This document shows, one piece after another, positions 8,764-17,893 of a DNA stretch of 54,819 nt. Each line of letters opens with the position of its first letter. The stretch's first letter is position 1. A model generated the notes under the pieces. It made no database searches, was not told where the DNA came from, and saw only the letters and a program-made list of their open reading frames with translations. The position numbers and the translations under genes were made by a program. The DNA comes from an uncultured Clostridia bacterium (lineage in GTDB: Bacteria; Bacillota; Clostridia; TANB77; RGIG9151), in assembly GCA_934500865.1 (NCBI GenBank), contig CAKSUD010000002.1, positions 1 through 54,819 of the forward strand, given 5' to 3'.

Positions 8764-10110
8764 GTGAAAAACATATCTATTGATTTTACTAAAGATTGCG
8801 GTAAATTAAAGCCTATGCATGCCGTTAATAATGGACCTATTTATAAGTTCTCTGCTGACCAAAGAATTACAAATATGGATGCGTGGAAAGAAGCGGGCAT
8901 ACCTTATGCCAGAACTCACGATTCCGCCTTTTGCAGTACATACGGCGGACCTCATTGTGTTGACGTAAATCTTATTTTTACAAATTTTGATGCAGACCCT
9001 TATGATGCTGCAAATTACGATTTTGCTTGTACGGATGAGTATTTTAAGGTTATTAATTATTCGGGCACAAAGATATTTTATAGATTAGGTGCCAGTATTG
9101 AGCACTGGGTTAAAAAGTATAATACATTGCCACCAAAAGATTTTACCAAATGGGCAGTTATATGTGAGCATATAATTAAGCACTATACTGAGGGTTGGGC
9201 AGACGGCTTTAAGTATGATATTGAATACTGGGAAATCTGGAACGAGCCTGACCTTGACCCTGATGATGCTACTAATAAGCGAACTTGGGGCGGTACAAAG
9301 GCACAGTTTTTTGATTTTTATGCAACTGCCGCAAAGCATCTTAAAGAGTGCTTTCCGCATCTTAAAATAGGCGGTCCTGCGCTCTGCTGTGACTTGGATT
9401 GGGCAAGACATTTCCTTAAAGAAATGAAAAAGCGTGGCGCTGCTGTTGACTTCTTCTCTTGGCACCGCTATGCTTATGAGCCTGTATTTATTGCTGAAAC
9501 AGCACAGACAATTCGTAACATTTTAGACCAAGAAGGTTTTGAGAATACAGAGAGTATAAACAACGAGTGGAACTATGTAAAGGGATGGTCGGGTGATGAG
9601 TGGTTATATTCACTCCGCAGTGAAAAGAACTTAAAGGGTTCTTCCTTTATTCTTGGTACAATGTGCGCTTGCTCTTATGCTCCTATTGATATGCTTATGT
9701 ATTATGATGCCCGTCCTTGTGCTATGAATGGTATGTTCGCTACGGATTTTGTCTGTGATTGTTTAAAAGGATATTATCCGTTTAAAATGTTTAATGAGCT
9801 TTATAAATTGGATAATGCAGTAGCGGTAAAAAATGATACTAATTTGTTATCTGCCGCCGCTGTTAGCGAAGATAAAGCTGCTATTGTATTCACACATTTC
9901 TGTGATAACGATGAAACACCTACCGAAAAAGTTAAACTTAATATGCAAGGTTTTGGCGGTAAAAATGGTGTTAAAGTAAGTTGTTATTTGCTCGGCTGGG
10001 ATAAAGATTTAGAACTTGTTAAGGAAGAAATATTATCGGGCGATAATTTTGCAACAGTTCTTGAAAGCGAACTCTATAGCAGTTATCTTGTGGTGCTTGA
10101 AAAGATTTAA
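8764..10110 (+). CDS. GH39-like glycoside hydrolase, cytoplasmic
   Basis: Start taken at GTG 8764, 8 nt after AAGAGG; an in-frame GTG at 8755 lies inside that binding site. The 448-residue protein has the GH-A clan (beta/alpha)8 layout. The likely acid/base is Glu161 in EIWNEPD, and the likely nucleophile is Glu268 in SINNEWNY. It then continues with a short C-terminal beta domain. Family GH39 contains beta-xylosidases and alpha-L-iduronidases; the exact linkage here is open. No signal peptide is seen, so it would act on imported oligosaccharides. It lies between two Gfo/Idh/MocA dehydrogenases in one operon. Confidence 0.72.
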   Translation: MKNISIDFTKDCGKLKPMHAVNNGPIYKFSADQRITNMDAWKEAGIPYARTHDSAFCSTYGGPHCVDVNLIFTNFDADPYDAANYDFACTDEYFKVINYSGTKIFYRLGASIEHWVKKYNTLPPKDFTKWAVICEHIIKHYTEGWADGFKYDIEYWEIWNEPDLDPDDATNKRTWGGTKAQFFDFYATAAKHLKECFPHLKIGGPALCCDLDWARHFLKEMKKRGAAVDFFSWHRYAYEPVFIAETAQTIRNILDQEGFENTESINNEWNYVKGWSGDEWLYSLRSEKNLKGSSFILGTMCACSYAPIDMLMYYDARPCAMNGMFATDFVCDCLKGYYPFKMFNELYKLDNAVAVKNDTNLLSAAAVSEDKAAIVFTHFCDNDETPTEKVKLNMQGFGGKNGVKVSCYLLGWDKDLELVKEEILSGDNFATVLESELYSSYLVVLEKI

Positions 10111-10119
10111 GGTGATATT

Positions 10120-11136
10120 ATGTTAAAGGTTGCAGTTATTGGTTGCGGAAGTATATCCTGTATGCATTTAGAACCGGCGGTAGCTTTGGAAGAAGCAGAG
10201 CTTGTTGCGGTTTGTGATATAAAGCCTGATAGGGCAGAGCATGCTGCTCAAAAATATAACGCTAAGCCGTATACAGATTATATGGGAATGTTCGAAAAAG
10301 AACAACTTGATGCGGTGCATATTTGTCTTCCTCATTATTTACATACAAAGGTTGCTTGTGACGCCTTTAAAAAGAGGATAAATGTACTTTCCGAAAAGCC
10401 AATGAGCATAAAGTACGAGGATGCCATAGAAGCGGTAGAATTAGCAGAAAAATGCGGCGTTAAGTATGGAGTGATTTTTCAGTGCCGGTATAACACACCT
10501 TCAATGCTTGTAAAACAGCGAATTGAGGACGGTAAACTCGGCAAAGTAAAATGTGGAAGAACAACCCTTACATGGTATCGCTCCGATAATTACTATGACC
10601 ATTCCGATTGGAAAGGTACATGGGAAAAGGAGGGTGGCGGCGTAATAATCGACCAAGCCATACACTCTATCGATCTTGCTAACTGGATGATAGACAGTAT
10701 ACCTATAGAAATTCAGGCATCGCTTCATAATCGCAACCACGAAAATATGGTAGTTGAGGATACGGGTGAAGGAATTATAAAGTATGAAAACGGAGTTCTT
10801 TTGTCCTTTTATGCTATGAATAATTATTTTGTTGACGAACCTATTGAAATAAGACTTGTTTGTGAAAATGGTAAGGCTATTTTCTCCTATGATAGAGCCG
10901 AAATCAGTTATAATGACGGCACATTTGAGGCGGTAAACAATATGCCGCAAAAAATGGTTTCGTATACGGGCGGTAAGGATTATTGGGGCACACAACACGC
11001 TGTTCAAATCAGACAGTTCTACCGTTCTGCATTAGGTCTTGAAGAACTTGAAATTTCAGGCAAAGAGGCTCTTAAAATTCAAAAAATCATTTGTGAAATT
11101 TATAAAAATGGCATAAAATATCTTAATAATAAATAA
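10120..11136 (+). CDS. Gfo/Idh/MocA family oxidoreductase (second copy)
   Basis: This is a 338-residue dehydrogenase with the Rossmann motif VIGCGSISCMH at the start, SEKPM at residues 91-95, and GGGVIIDQAIHSIDLANW in the catalytic domain. It is clearly diverged from the copy at 7749, so it probably handles a different substrate or a later step. It begins 9 bases after the GH39-like gene behind a weak AAGGTG site, and it is the last gene of unit 1 before a terminator. A two-dehydrogenase arrangement can serve an oxidation-reduction pair (as in 3-keto-sugar chemistry), but this is only inference. Confidence 0.88.
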   Translation: MLKVAVIGCGSISCMHLEPAVALEEAELVAVCDIKPDRAEHAAQKYNAKPYTDYMGMFEKEQLDAVHICLPHYLHTKVACDAFKKRINVLSEKPMSIKYEDAIEAVELAEKCGVKYGVIFQCRYNTPSMLVKQRIEDGKLGKVKCGRTTLTWYRSDNYYDHSDWKGTWEKEGGGVIIDQAIHSIDLANWMIDSIPIEIQASLHNRNHENMVVEDTGEGIIKYENGVLLSFYAMNNYFVDEPIEIRLVCENGKAIFSYDRAEISYNDGTFEAVNNMPQKMVSYTGGKDYWGTQHAVQIRQFYRSALGLEELEISGKEALKIQKIICEIYKNGIKYLNNK

Positions 11137-11146
11137 TTGCATTGTG

Positions 11147-11178
11147 CAGGCAGAATGTTATGTCATTCTGCCTTTTTG
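11147..11178 (+). terminator. Rho-independent terminator of unit 1
   Basis: The 10-bp perfect stem AGGCAGAATG/CATTCTGCCT (11148-11157 with 11164-11173) has a 6-base loop and is followed by TTTTT. Confidence 0.85.
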
Positions 11179-11237
11179 TTATATGACGGATTTTTGATGA
11201 TATAACAGTAAAGTTTTAGATAAAACTGCAAAAATAC

Positions 11238-11300
11238 ATACAAATTTGCACCTTTTGTTATCAAATATGTATTTATTTTTCTAAACATATATATTATAAT
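11238..11300 (+). promoter_or_regulatory. AraC-type operator and promoter of unit 2
   Basis: Half-sites CAAATTTGCA (11241) and CAAATATGTA (11262) lie 21 bp apart in a 37-bp element (11238-11274). The -10 box TATAAT is at 11295-11300, again exactly 23 bp after the second half-site, with no good -35 box. The transcript should start near 11307, giving a leader of about 28 bases before ATG 11335. Confidence 0.8.
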
Positions 11301-11334
11301 TTTTTTATGATTTAGCAACTAGGAGTTGTATGTT

Positions 11335-13242
11335 ATGAAATTACGATATCCAGCGGTACCTATTGTTACTTGTACCCCTGATTTTAGTCTTTGGTCGACA
11401 AGTAATAATTTGACCGACTCAGATTTACAGCACTGGTCAAATGCAAGACAGCCTTTAAGAGGTGTGCTTAAAATAGATGGTAAGTCTTATGGGTTTCTAG
11501 GTAATACCGAATGTGAAAAAATGACACAGACAAATTGTAATGTTGATGTGTTTTCTACGGTTTATAGCTTTACCGCAAACGAGGTGGATCTAACTCTTAA
11601 ATTTACAACACCACTTCTTTTGGATGATTTAAAGGTAATGGCAAGACCGATTACTTATGTTGATATTGAGTGTGTGCGTAAAGATGGACAAAATACACCC
11701 ACTACAGTAGAACTTACAATGTTTGACAACGTGTGTGTGTTTGAAGGCGAAGAAAATGCATCTGTTGCTTGGACATCAAATGAATATGGATGTGTTTCTG
11801 CAAAGGTAGGTAACAAGGAGCAGAAACCTCTTTCATACGATGGAGATATGAAACCAACTAATTACGGTTATGCTTATATATCCGTAATTGAAAATACCGA
11901 TAAAGCTTCTGCACACGTGAACAAACTTTCAGATAAGAACGAAAGACATAGCATAACAGTTTCTGCCACAACCAATGATGGTGGTAAGTTTAATTTTATT
12001 TTGGCTTATGACTCAATTTATTCTATTGAGTATTTTGGCGAAAAGCTTGATTGCGTTTGGAAAAATGAAGTCGACACAATGGAAAAACTAATATCTATTG
12101 CTTTTAAAGAGCGTGAGCATATTTTAGAACGGTGTCAAAAGTTTGCTGCGGAATTAAAGGATGAAGCAATTGAAGAAGGTGGAGAAAAATACTGTGACTT
12201 GCTTACTCTTGCGTACCGCCAGACAATAGGTGCTCATATAATGGCCGAGGATAATGATGGTAATGTGCTCTTTATTTCGAAAGAATGTGGTAGTGGCGCA
12301 CACGGTGCAACGGTAGATGTTACATATCCGTCAACACCTCTTTTCCTTAAATATTGTCCTGAACTTATAAAGGGAATGGTTAGACCAATTTTTCGTTATG
12401 CTAAAACAGAGGAATGGTCAAATCTTTATAAATTTGCACCCCATGATGCAGGCTTTTATCCGAAAATAAATGGTCAGACATATCCGGAGGGTAGAGGACT
12501 TGACGCTGAAACGCAGATGCCTGTTGAAGAATGTGCTAATATGCTTGTTATAAGTGCGACACTTTCCAAAGCTGACGGAAATGCAGATTTTGCAAAGACA
12601 GAACGTCCACTCCTTAAACAGTGGTATGATTATTTGCTTGAGTTCGGTTATGACCCCGGTGAACAACTCTGTACAGACGATTTTGCAGGAAGGCTTTCTC
12701 ACAACTGCAATCTTTCAATTAAGGCGATAATGGGTATTGCATCCTATGGAATTATTTGTGATTATTTGGGTGAAAAGGAAGAAGCTGAAGAAGCTATGAA
12801 TATTGCTAAGGCCTTTGCACTTAAGTGGGTAGAGGACGCAAAGGCAGAAAACGGAACCTATCGCTTGTCATTTGATATTTCTGATAGCTTTAGTTTGAAG
12901 TATAATGCTATTTGGGATATGCTTTTTGACACAGAAATTTTCCCGAAGGATTGCTTTAAATACGAACTTAAATCTTACATAACAAACCATATGGATAAAT
13001 ACGGGACGCCTCTTGACAATCGTAAGGACTATGCTAAATCTGACTGGATTTTATGGTGTGCAACTATGATGGAATCAAGAGAAGATTTTGAAAAAATGAT
13101 TTCACCTTTATGGGATTTTTATAATGAGTGTGAGGCAAGAATACCTATGACAGATTTATATCACACAAGCGATGGAACTGTTCAACAGTTTAGAAACAGA
13201 ACTGTACAAGGCGGTTTATTTATTAAACTTTTAAAGTTTTAA
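11335..13242 (+). CDS. DUF4965/DUF1793 glutaminase-like family protein
   Basis: Start at ATG 11335, 9 nt after AGGAG; the in-frame TTG at 11326 lies directly after the binding site and is rejected. The 635-residue protein matches the DUF5127-DUF4965-DUF1793 family often named glutaminase. The N-terminal half is a beta-sandwich. The (alpha/alpha)6-like half carries FAPHDAGFYPKINGQ, MPVEECANML and QLCTDDFAGRLSHNCNLSIK. Such proteins are common in glycan-utilisation loci, and true glutaminase activity is doubtful there; the fold resembles inverting glycosidases. No signal peptide is present. It is the first gene after the second regulated promoter. Confidence 0.8.
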   Translation: MKLRYPAVPIVTCTPDFSLWSTSNNLTDSDLQHWSNARQPLRGVLKIDGKSYGFLGNTECEKMTQTNCNVDVFSTVYSFTANEVDLTLKFTTPLLLDDLKVMARPITYVDIECVRKDGQNTPTTVELTMFDNVCVFEGEENASVAWTSNEYGCVSAKVGNKEQKPLSYDGDMKPTNYGYAYISVIENTDKASAHVNKLSDKNERHSITVSATTNDGGKFNFILAYDSIYSIEYFGEKLDCVWKNEVDTMEKLISIAFKEREHILERCQKFAAELKDEAIEEGGEKYCDLLTLAYRQTIGAHIMAEDNDGNVLFISKECGSGAHGATVDVTYPSTPLFLKYCPELIKGMVRPIFRYAKTEEWSNLYKFAPHDAGFYPKINGQTYPEGRGLDAETQMPVEECANMLVISATLSKADGNADFAKTERPLLKQWYDYLLEFGYDPGEQLCTDDFAGRLSHNCNLSIKAIMGIASYGIICDYLGEKEEAEEAMNIAKAFALKWVEDAKAENGTYRLSFDISDSFSLKYNAIWDMLFDTEIFPKDCFKYELKSYITNHMDKYGTPLDNRKDYAKSDWILWCATMMESREDFEKMISPLWDFYNECEARIPMTDLYHTSDGTVQQFRNRTVQGGLFIKLLKF

Positions 13243-13281
13243 TTTCTAAATAGTATCCTATTTTTTAGAAAGGAATGCGTT

Positions 13282-16086
13282 TTGCATAACAGAATTATGA
13301 ATAAAAGAATTTGTGCTTTGATTTGTGTAGTTGCTATCATTTTCTCGGCTTTATCCTGCGGATTAGTTGTAGTTGCTGATGATAAAAAAGAAAATATAAT
13401 AACAGTAGAGCAATACAATAAAAATGGTGTCAAATATACTTATCGCAACATATCGGATAATGGTTTGAAAATATCAAAGGGAGAAATTATCAGCGGTAAA
13501 TTCAATGTAGATAAAGCAGGCAACTATTATTTAAAAATTTACTATAAACAGGAAAATTCTGTTTATGGGATAACTAATGTGATAATAAGCCTTGATGGTA
13601 ACAAGATCTCAGAAAAGTATTTTTCATTGAAGCATATATGGCGTTATGCAGATGAGTATTTCGAGGATGCACAAAAAAATCAGATAGCACCAAAGCAAGA
13701 GCTTTATACCGATAAGGTATATGAGTTTATTTCTGATTCTGTTACTGATAACGCAGTAAAGTTTGAACTTTCTTCCGGTCCTCATGTCATAAGTGTTACA
13801 GCACTTGAGGAAGAATTTGTTATTTGCGGTATGGAACTTATCGAAATAACAAAAGCACCTACTTATGATCAATATTATAAATTATACGAAAGCAAAGGTG
13901 CTAAAAGGGTCGGCAAAGATGCTTCGTTTTATATTGAGGCAGAGGAAAAGGCTGTTAAATCTTCAAAGAGTATAGTAGTAGCTAATGACAGAAGCTCGGT
14001 GTCAGTAACACCGTATGATCCTGTTCTTGTTCGCTATAATGTAATAGGTGGTGATAGTTGGAACAGCATAGGTGACTGGATTGAGTGGACTGTAAAAGTA
14101 AAAGAAAGCGGCTTTTACGGAATTATGCTTCATGCAAATCAAAGTACAAAAATCAATGATAATTCATACCGGTGCCTTACAATAAACGGTAAAGTTCCCT
14201 TTAAAGAGGCAGAGCTTATAGAGTTCGTTTATGATAGAGGATGGAACAATATAGTTCTTGGAAATAAGAACGGAACTTACAACTTTTATTTTGAAAAGGG
14301 AAGGGAATATAAGTTAAGGCTTACCGCTTGTGCCGGTAAAACCAAGGAGCTTGTTGAAAGGGTATCGGAGCTTGTTACAGAGCTTAACAGGGACTATCTT
14401 GAAATACTTATGATTACAGGCTCATCTCCTGACATTTACCGTGATTATAAGTTTAAAAAAGTAATTCCGGATACACTCGAGAGCCTTGATAATATATGTA
14501 AAGAGTTGAAAAAGATAGAAGAGGAATGGTATAATTATTCCGAGGGCGGAGCCAGTCTTGCGGATATTCAGCAAATGTACGAGTTGCTTGAAGATATCGA
14601 AGAAGATCCGGATACATTAGCCTCAAGAATGAAACTTCTTACAAGCTATATTTCTTCTTTGCAGACATGGGTTTCAAACAGACAGGAACAACCGCTCAAG
14701 CTTGATTATATTTATATCTATTCCTTAGATGAAAAAATTGGCAATTCACAGGGCAACCTTTGGAAGATACTTTGGCATCATATACGTCAGTTTATCTCAT
14801 CTTTTACCACCGATTATTCGGCAATAGGTAACACCGAAAACACATTGGATAAAAAGCCAATAACCGTTTGGCTTGGTGCAGATGCAGCTATGATTTCTGC
14901 TACCACAGGCGGAACGGGCGGTCGTGACCAAGCACAGATAGTAACCCGTCTTACAACGAATGATTTTGTATCAACAAAGGGTATTCCTACTAAAGTTGAA
15001 CTTGTAAATGCAGGTACATTGCTTACAGCCGTACTTGCCGGTGTAGGTCCCGATGTAGCACTTGGTCTCAACCAAGCAACCCCTGTAAACTATGCACTTA
15101 GAAATTCGATTGTAGATTTAAGCAAATTAGAAGGTGTTGATGAAGTTTTAGAGCAATTTGACAAATCGGCATATGAGCCTTTTAAGTTGAACGGCGGCTT
15201 ATATGCTCTTCCGCAAAATCAGTCTTGGAATATGCTTTTTTACCGTAAGGATATTATAAAAAATCTTGGAATTACTACCGATGACCTTACTACGTGGGAT
15301 TCAATACTTAAAGATGTATTACCAATTTTGCAAATAAATTATCTTGAATTCGGTATACCGAATGAAATGGGTATGTATTTGTCATTTCTGTATCAGCGTG
15401 GCGGTCAGCTTTATTCTGATGACCATATGACAACCCTTATGAATTCACCCGAAGGTATATCGGCTTTTACAGATTATACAAATATGTTCCTTGAAAGCGG
15501 ACTGCCGGTAGCATATACCTTTGCTGACCGTTTTAGAAACGGTAGTATGCCTATCGGCGTTGCAGGTTATACAACATTTAACCAATTAGCAGTATATGCA
15601 CCCGAAATTGAAGGACTTTGGGCTATGCTTCCAATGCCGGGTACAATGCAGGAGGACGGTACTATAAACAATGTAACTACCACTTCTACCGAGGGTTGCG
15701 GAATCTTTAAAACAGATAACCTACAATCCTCTTGGGAGTTCTTAAAATGGTGGGTATCAGAAGAAACACAGCTTACCTTCTCACAGGAGCTTGAAACCTT
15801 GCTTGGTGCAGCAGGTCGAAATCCTACTGCAAATAAGCTTGCAAGAGAAAAACTGGGTTGGTCAGAAGAATTTAGAACAGCACTTATTAAGCAGTCTGAA
15901 AATCTTGTGGGTATACCTGAAATTGCCGGTGGATATTATACACCGAGATATTTTAGCTTTGCCTTTACAGATGTTGTTTACGGCGGAAAAAATGTTAACG
16001 AGGTTATAACACAGACTAAGAAGGAAATTGATGCAGAAATTGCAACAAAGACCGAAGAATTATTAGGTAAGGAGAAGAAAAAATAA
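13282..16086 (+). CDS. Very large extracellular solute-binding protein with N-terminal beta modules
   Basis: TTG 13282 has AAAGGA 7 nt upstream; ATG 13297 is an alternative with the same signal peptide (RICALICVVAIIFSALSCG). At 934 residues it is about twice the normal size. Residues 40-360 are beta-rich, carbohydrate-binding-like modules (including a DWIEWTVKVKESGFYGI part typical of CBM6/35 folds). Residues 390-480 are helical. From about 510 there is a full family-1 sugar-binding protein (KPITVWLGADAAM, VGPDVALGLNQATPV, WNMLFYRKDI). There is no lipobox cysteine, so anchoring is unclear. It overlaps the first permease gene by 1 base and is its likely receptor. Confidence 0.82.
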   Translation: MHNRIMNKRICALICVVAIIFSALSCGLVVVADDKKENIITVEQYNKNGVKYTYRNISDNGLKISKGEIISGKFNVDKAGNYYLKIYYKQENSVYGITNVIISLDGNKISEKYFSLKHIWRYADEYFEDAQKNQIAPKQELYTDKVYEFISDSVTDNAVKFELSSGPHVISVTALEEEFVICGMELIEITKAPTYDQYYKLYESKGAKRVGKDASFYIEAEEKAVKSSKSIVVANDRSSVSVTPYDPVLVRYNVIGGDSWNSIGDWIEWTVKVKESGFYGIMLHANQSTKINDNSYRCLTINGKVPFKEAELIEFVYDRGWNNIVLGNKNGTYNFYFEKGREYKLRLTACAGKTKELVERVSELVTELNRDYLEILMITGSSPDIYRDYKFKKVIPDTLESLDNICKELKKIEEEWYNYSEGGASLADIQQMYELLEDIEEDPDTLASRMKLLTSYISSLQTWVSNRQEQPLKLDYIYIYSLDEKIGNSQGNLWKILWHHIRQFISSFTTDYSAIGNTENTLDKKPITVWLGADAAMISATTGGTGGRDQAQIVTRLTTNDFVSTKGIPTKVELVNAGTLLTAVLAGVGPDVALGLNQATPVNYALRNSIVDLSKLEGVDEVLEQFDKSAYEPFKLNGGLYALPQNQSWNMLFYRKDIIKNLGITTDDLTTWDSILKDVLPILQINYLEFGIPNEMGMYLSFLYQRGGQLYSDDHMTTLMNSPEGISAFTDYTNMFLESGLPVAYTFADRFRNGSMPIGVAGYTTFNQLAVYAPEIEGLWAMLPMPGTMQEDGTINNVTTTSTEGCGIFKTDNLQSSWEFLKWWVSEETQLTFSQELETLLGAAGRNPTANKLAREKLGWSEEFRTALIKQSENLVGIPEIAGGYYTPRYFSFAFTDVVYGGKNVNEVITQTKKEIDAEIATKTEELLGKEKKK

Positions 16087-16982
16087 TGAAGCTTTCTTTT
16101 AAGAAAAATCGTGATGGAAGTTTTTCGTATGTAGCCTTAATGCTGCCTTATTTAATAATATTTTTCACATTTACCGTTTTGCCTGTTCTTATTTCAATGT
16201 TTTTAAGCTTTACAGATTTTAATGTAATGGAACTACCGGTTTTTACTGGACTTAAAAATTACCAGCGTCTGTTTATGGACGACCCGCTTTTTAAAACAGC
16301 ACTTACTAACACGCTTTTATTAGCTATTATAATAGGCCCTGGCGGTTACATACTTTCTTTCGGCTTTGCTTGGATTTTAAATGAATTTAATCCTAAACTT
16401 AGAAGTCTTTTGACGCTATTCTTGTATGCGCCTTCGATTAGCGGCGGTGCATATATGGTGTGGGCAATTATTTACAGTACTGACCGTTATGGTTGGCTTA
16501 ACAGTATTTTAATGAGCCTTGATATTATTTATGAGCCTATTGCTTGGACTACCGATACCAAATATATGTTCCCGGCAGCAGTAATATCTATTTTATGGAT
16601 GAGCCTCGGTACAAGTTTTTTGTCCTTTATTGCAGGTTTTCAGACTATTGACTCAAGGCTTTATGAGGCGGCAGCGGTTGACGGTATCAGAAACCGTTGG
16701 CAAGAGTTATGGTATATAACTCTACCTACAATGAAACCGCAACTTATGTTCGGTGCAGTTATGAGTATTACAGGCTCCTTCGGTGTTGGTGGTGAAATTT
16801 CAAGATTGTTCGGAAATCCCACAACAAACTATAAATTGTACACATTAGTTATGCAACTTGGTGACTATGGAACGAGCCGTTTTGAGATGGGTTACGCCTC
16901 TGCTATTGCTGTTGTACTGTTCTTCCTTATGATTGGTGCAAACGGACTTGTAAGCAAGATGCTTACAAAGGTTGGACAATAG
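16086..16982 (+). CDS. CUT1 sugar ABC transporter permease, MalF type (pair 1)
   Basis: A 298-residue inner-membrane permease with six predicted membrane segments and the ATPase-docking EAA loop EAAAVDGIRNRWQELWYI...P. It begins inside the stop codon of the binding-protein gene (TAATG), so the two are translationally coupled. It forms the channel with the MalG-type protein coded next. No ATPase gene is present in the locus. Confidence 0.92.
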   Translation: MKLSFKKNRDGSFSYVALMLPYLIIFFTFTVLPVLISMFLSFTDFNVMELPVFTGLKNYQRLFMDDPLFKTALTNTLLLAIIIGPGGYILSFGFAWILNEFNPKLRSLLTLFLYAPSISGGAYMVWAIIYSTDRYGWLNSILMSLDIIYEPIAWTTDTKYMFPAAVISILWMSLGTSFLSFIAGFQTIDSRLYEAAAVDGIRNRWQELWYITLPTMKPQLMFGAVMSITGSFGVGGEISRLFGNPTTNYKLYTLVMQLGDYGTSRFEMGYASAIAVVLFFLMIGANGLVSKMLTKVGQ

Positions 16983-17013
16983 GAAATTTTAGAAAGGAGA
17001 AAAAGTTGTAAAT

Positions 17014-17883
17014 ATGAGGCTTGTAAATTTAATTACTAAAAAAAGCTTAAGTCGTTCTTTCGGCGGTACTATGGCACTACTTATCTTTATACTTTTGGTA
17101 GCAGCATTTATGCTCTTCCCAATGGTTTTGGTAATAGGCAACTCCTTTAAACCGCTTAATGAATTATGGCTATTCCCTCCAAGATTATTTCCTATAAAGC
17201 CAACAGTCAATAACTATCTTGACTTATTTAATTTGGTTGGTGACTCATTAGTTCCAATTACCCGTTATTTGTTTAATACAGTGTTCATTACTGTTGTTGG
17301 TACAGTATTACATATTATATTTTCTTCAATGTGCGCTTTTTCTTTGGCAAAGGGTAAATTTAGGGGTAGAGAAATTGTTTTTAAAATAATAGTTTTCAGT
17401 CTTATGTTCAGTGCTGCTGTTACAGCTATACCAAGCTATCTTATAATGGTAAAGCTTGGATGGATTGACTCACTTGCGGCTATTATAGTACCTGCTATCG
17501 GTTCACCGCTTGGCCTTTATCTTATGAAACAGTTTATGGAAACATCCATTCCGGACCAGATAATTGAAGCGGCAAAAGTTGATGGGGCAAGTGTATTTAC
17601 AATATTTAGGCGAATAGTTATGCCTAATACTAAGCCTGCTTGGATGACACTTATGCTGTTTTCTGTGCAGACTCTTTGGAATTTGGGTGCTAGCACATAT
17701 ATATTCAGTGAAGAAAATAAAACGTTAGTTTATGCACTTTCGCAAATTGCTGCGGGCGGTATATCCCGTACAGGTGTTGCAGCGGCAACTACCGTTGTTA
17801 TTATGCTTGTGCCGATAACAATATTTATTATAAGCCAATCCAATATTATGGAAACAATGGCAAGTTCAGGTATGAAGGATTGA
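17014..17883 (+). CDS. CUT1 sugar ABC transporter permease, MalG type (pair 1)
   Basis: A 289-residue permease with six predicted membrane segments and the EAA loop EAAKVDGASVFTIFRRIVMP. ATG 17014 follows AAGGAG at a rather long distance of about 14 bases; no better in-frame start is seen. It pairs with the MalF-type protein just upstream. The next gene begins directly after the stop. Confidence 0.92.
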   Translation: MRLVNLITKKSLSRSFGGTMALLIFILLVAAFMLFPMVLVIGNSFKPLNELWLFPPRLFPIKPTVNNYLDLFNLVGDSLVPITRYLFNTVFITVVGTVLHIIFSSMCAFSLAKGKFRGREIVFKIIVFSLMFSAAVTAIPSYLIMVKLGWIDSLAAIIVPAIGSPLGLYLMKQFMETSIPDQIIEAAKVDGASVFTIFRRIVMPNTKPAWMTLMLFSVQTLWNLGASTYIFSEENKTLVYALSQIAAGGISRTGVAAATTVVIMLVPITIFIISQSNIMETMASSGMKD

Positions 17884-17893
17884 GGTGAAACAG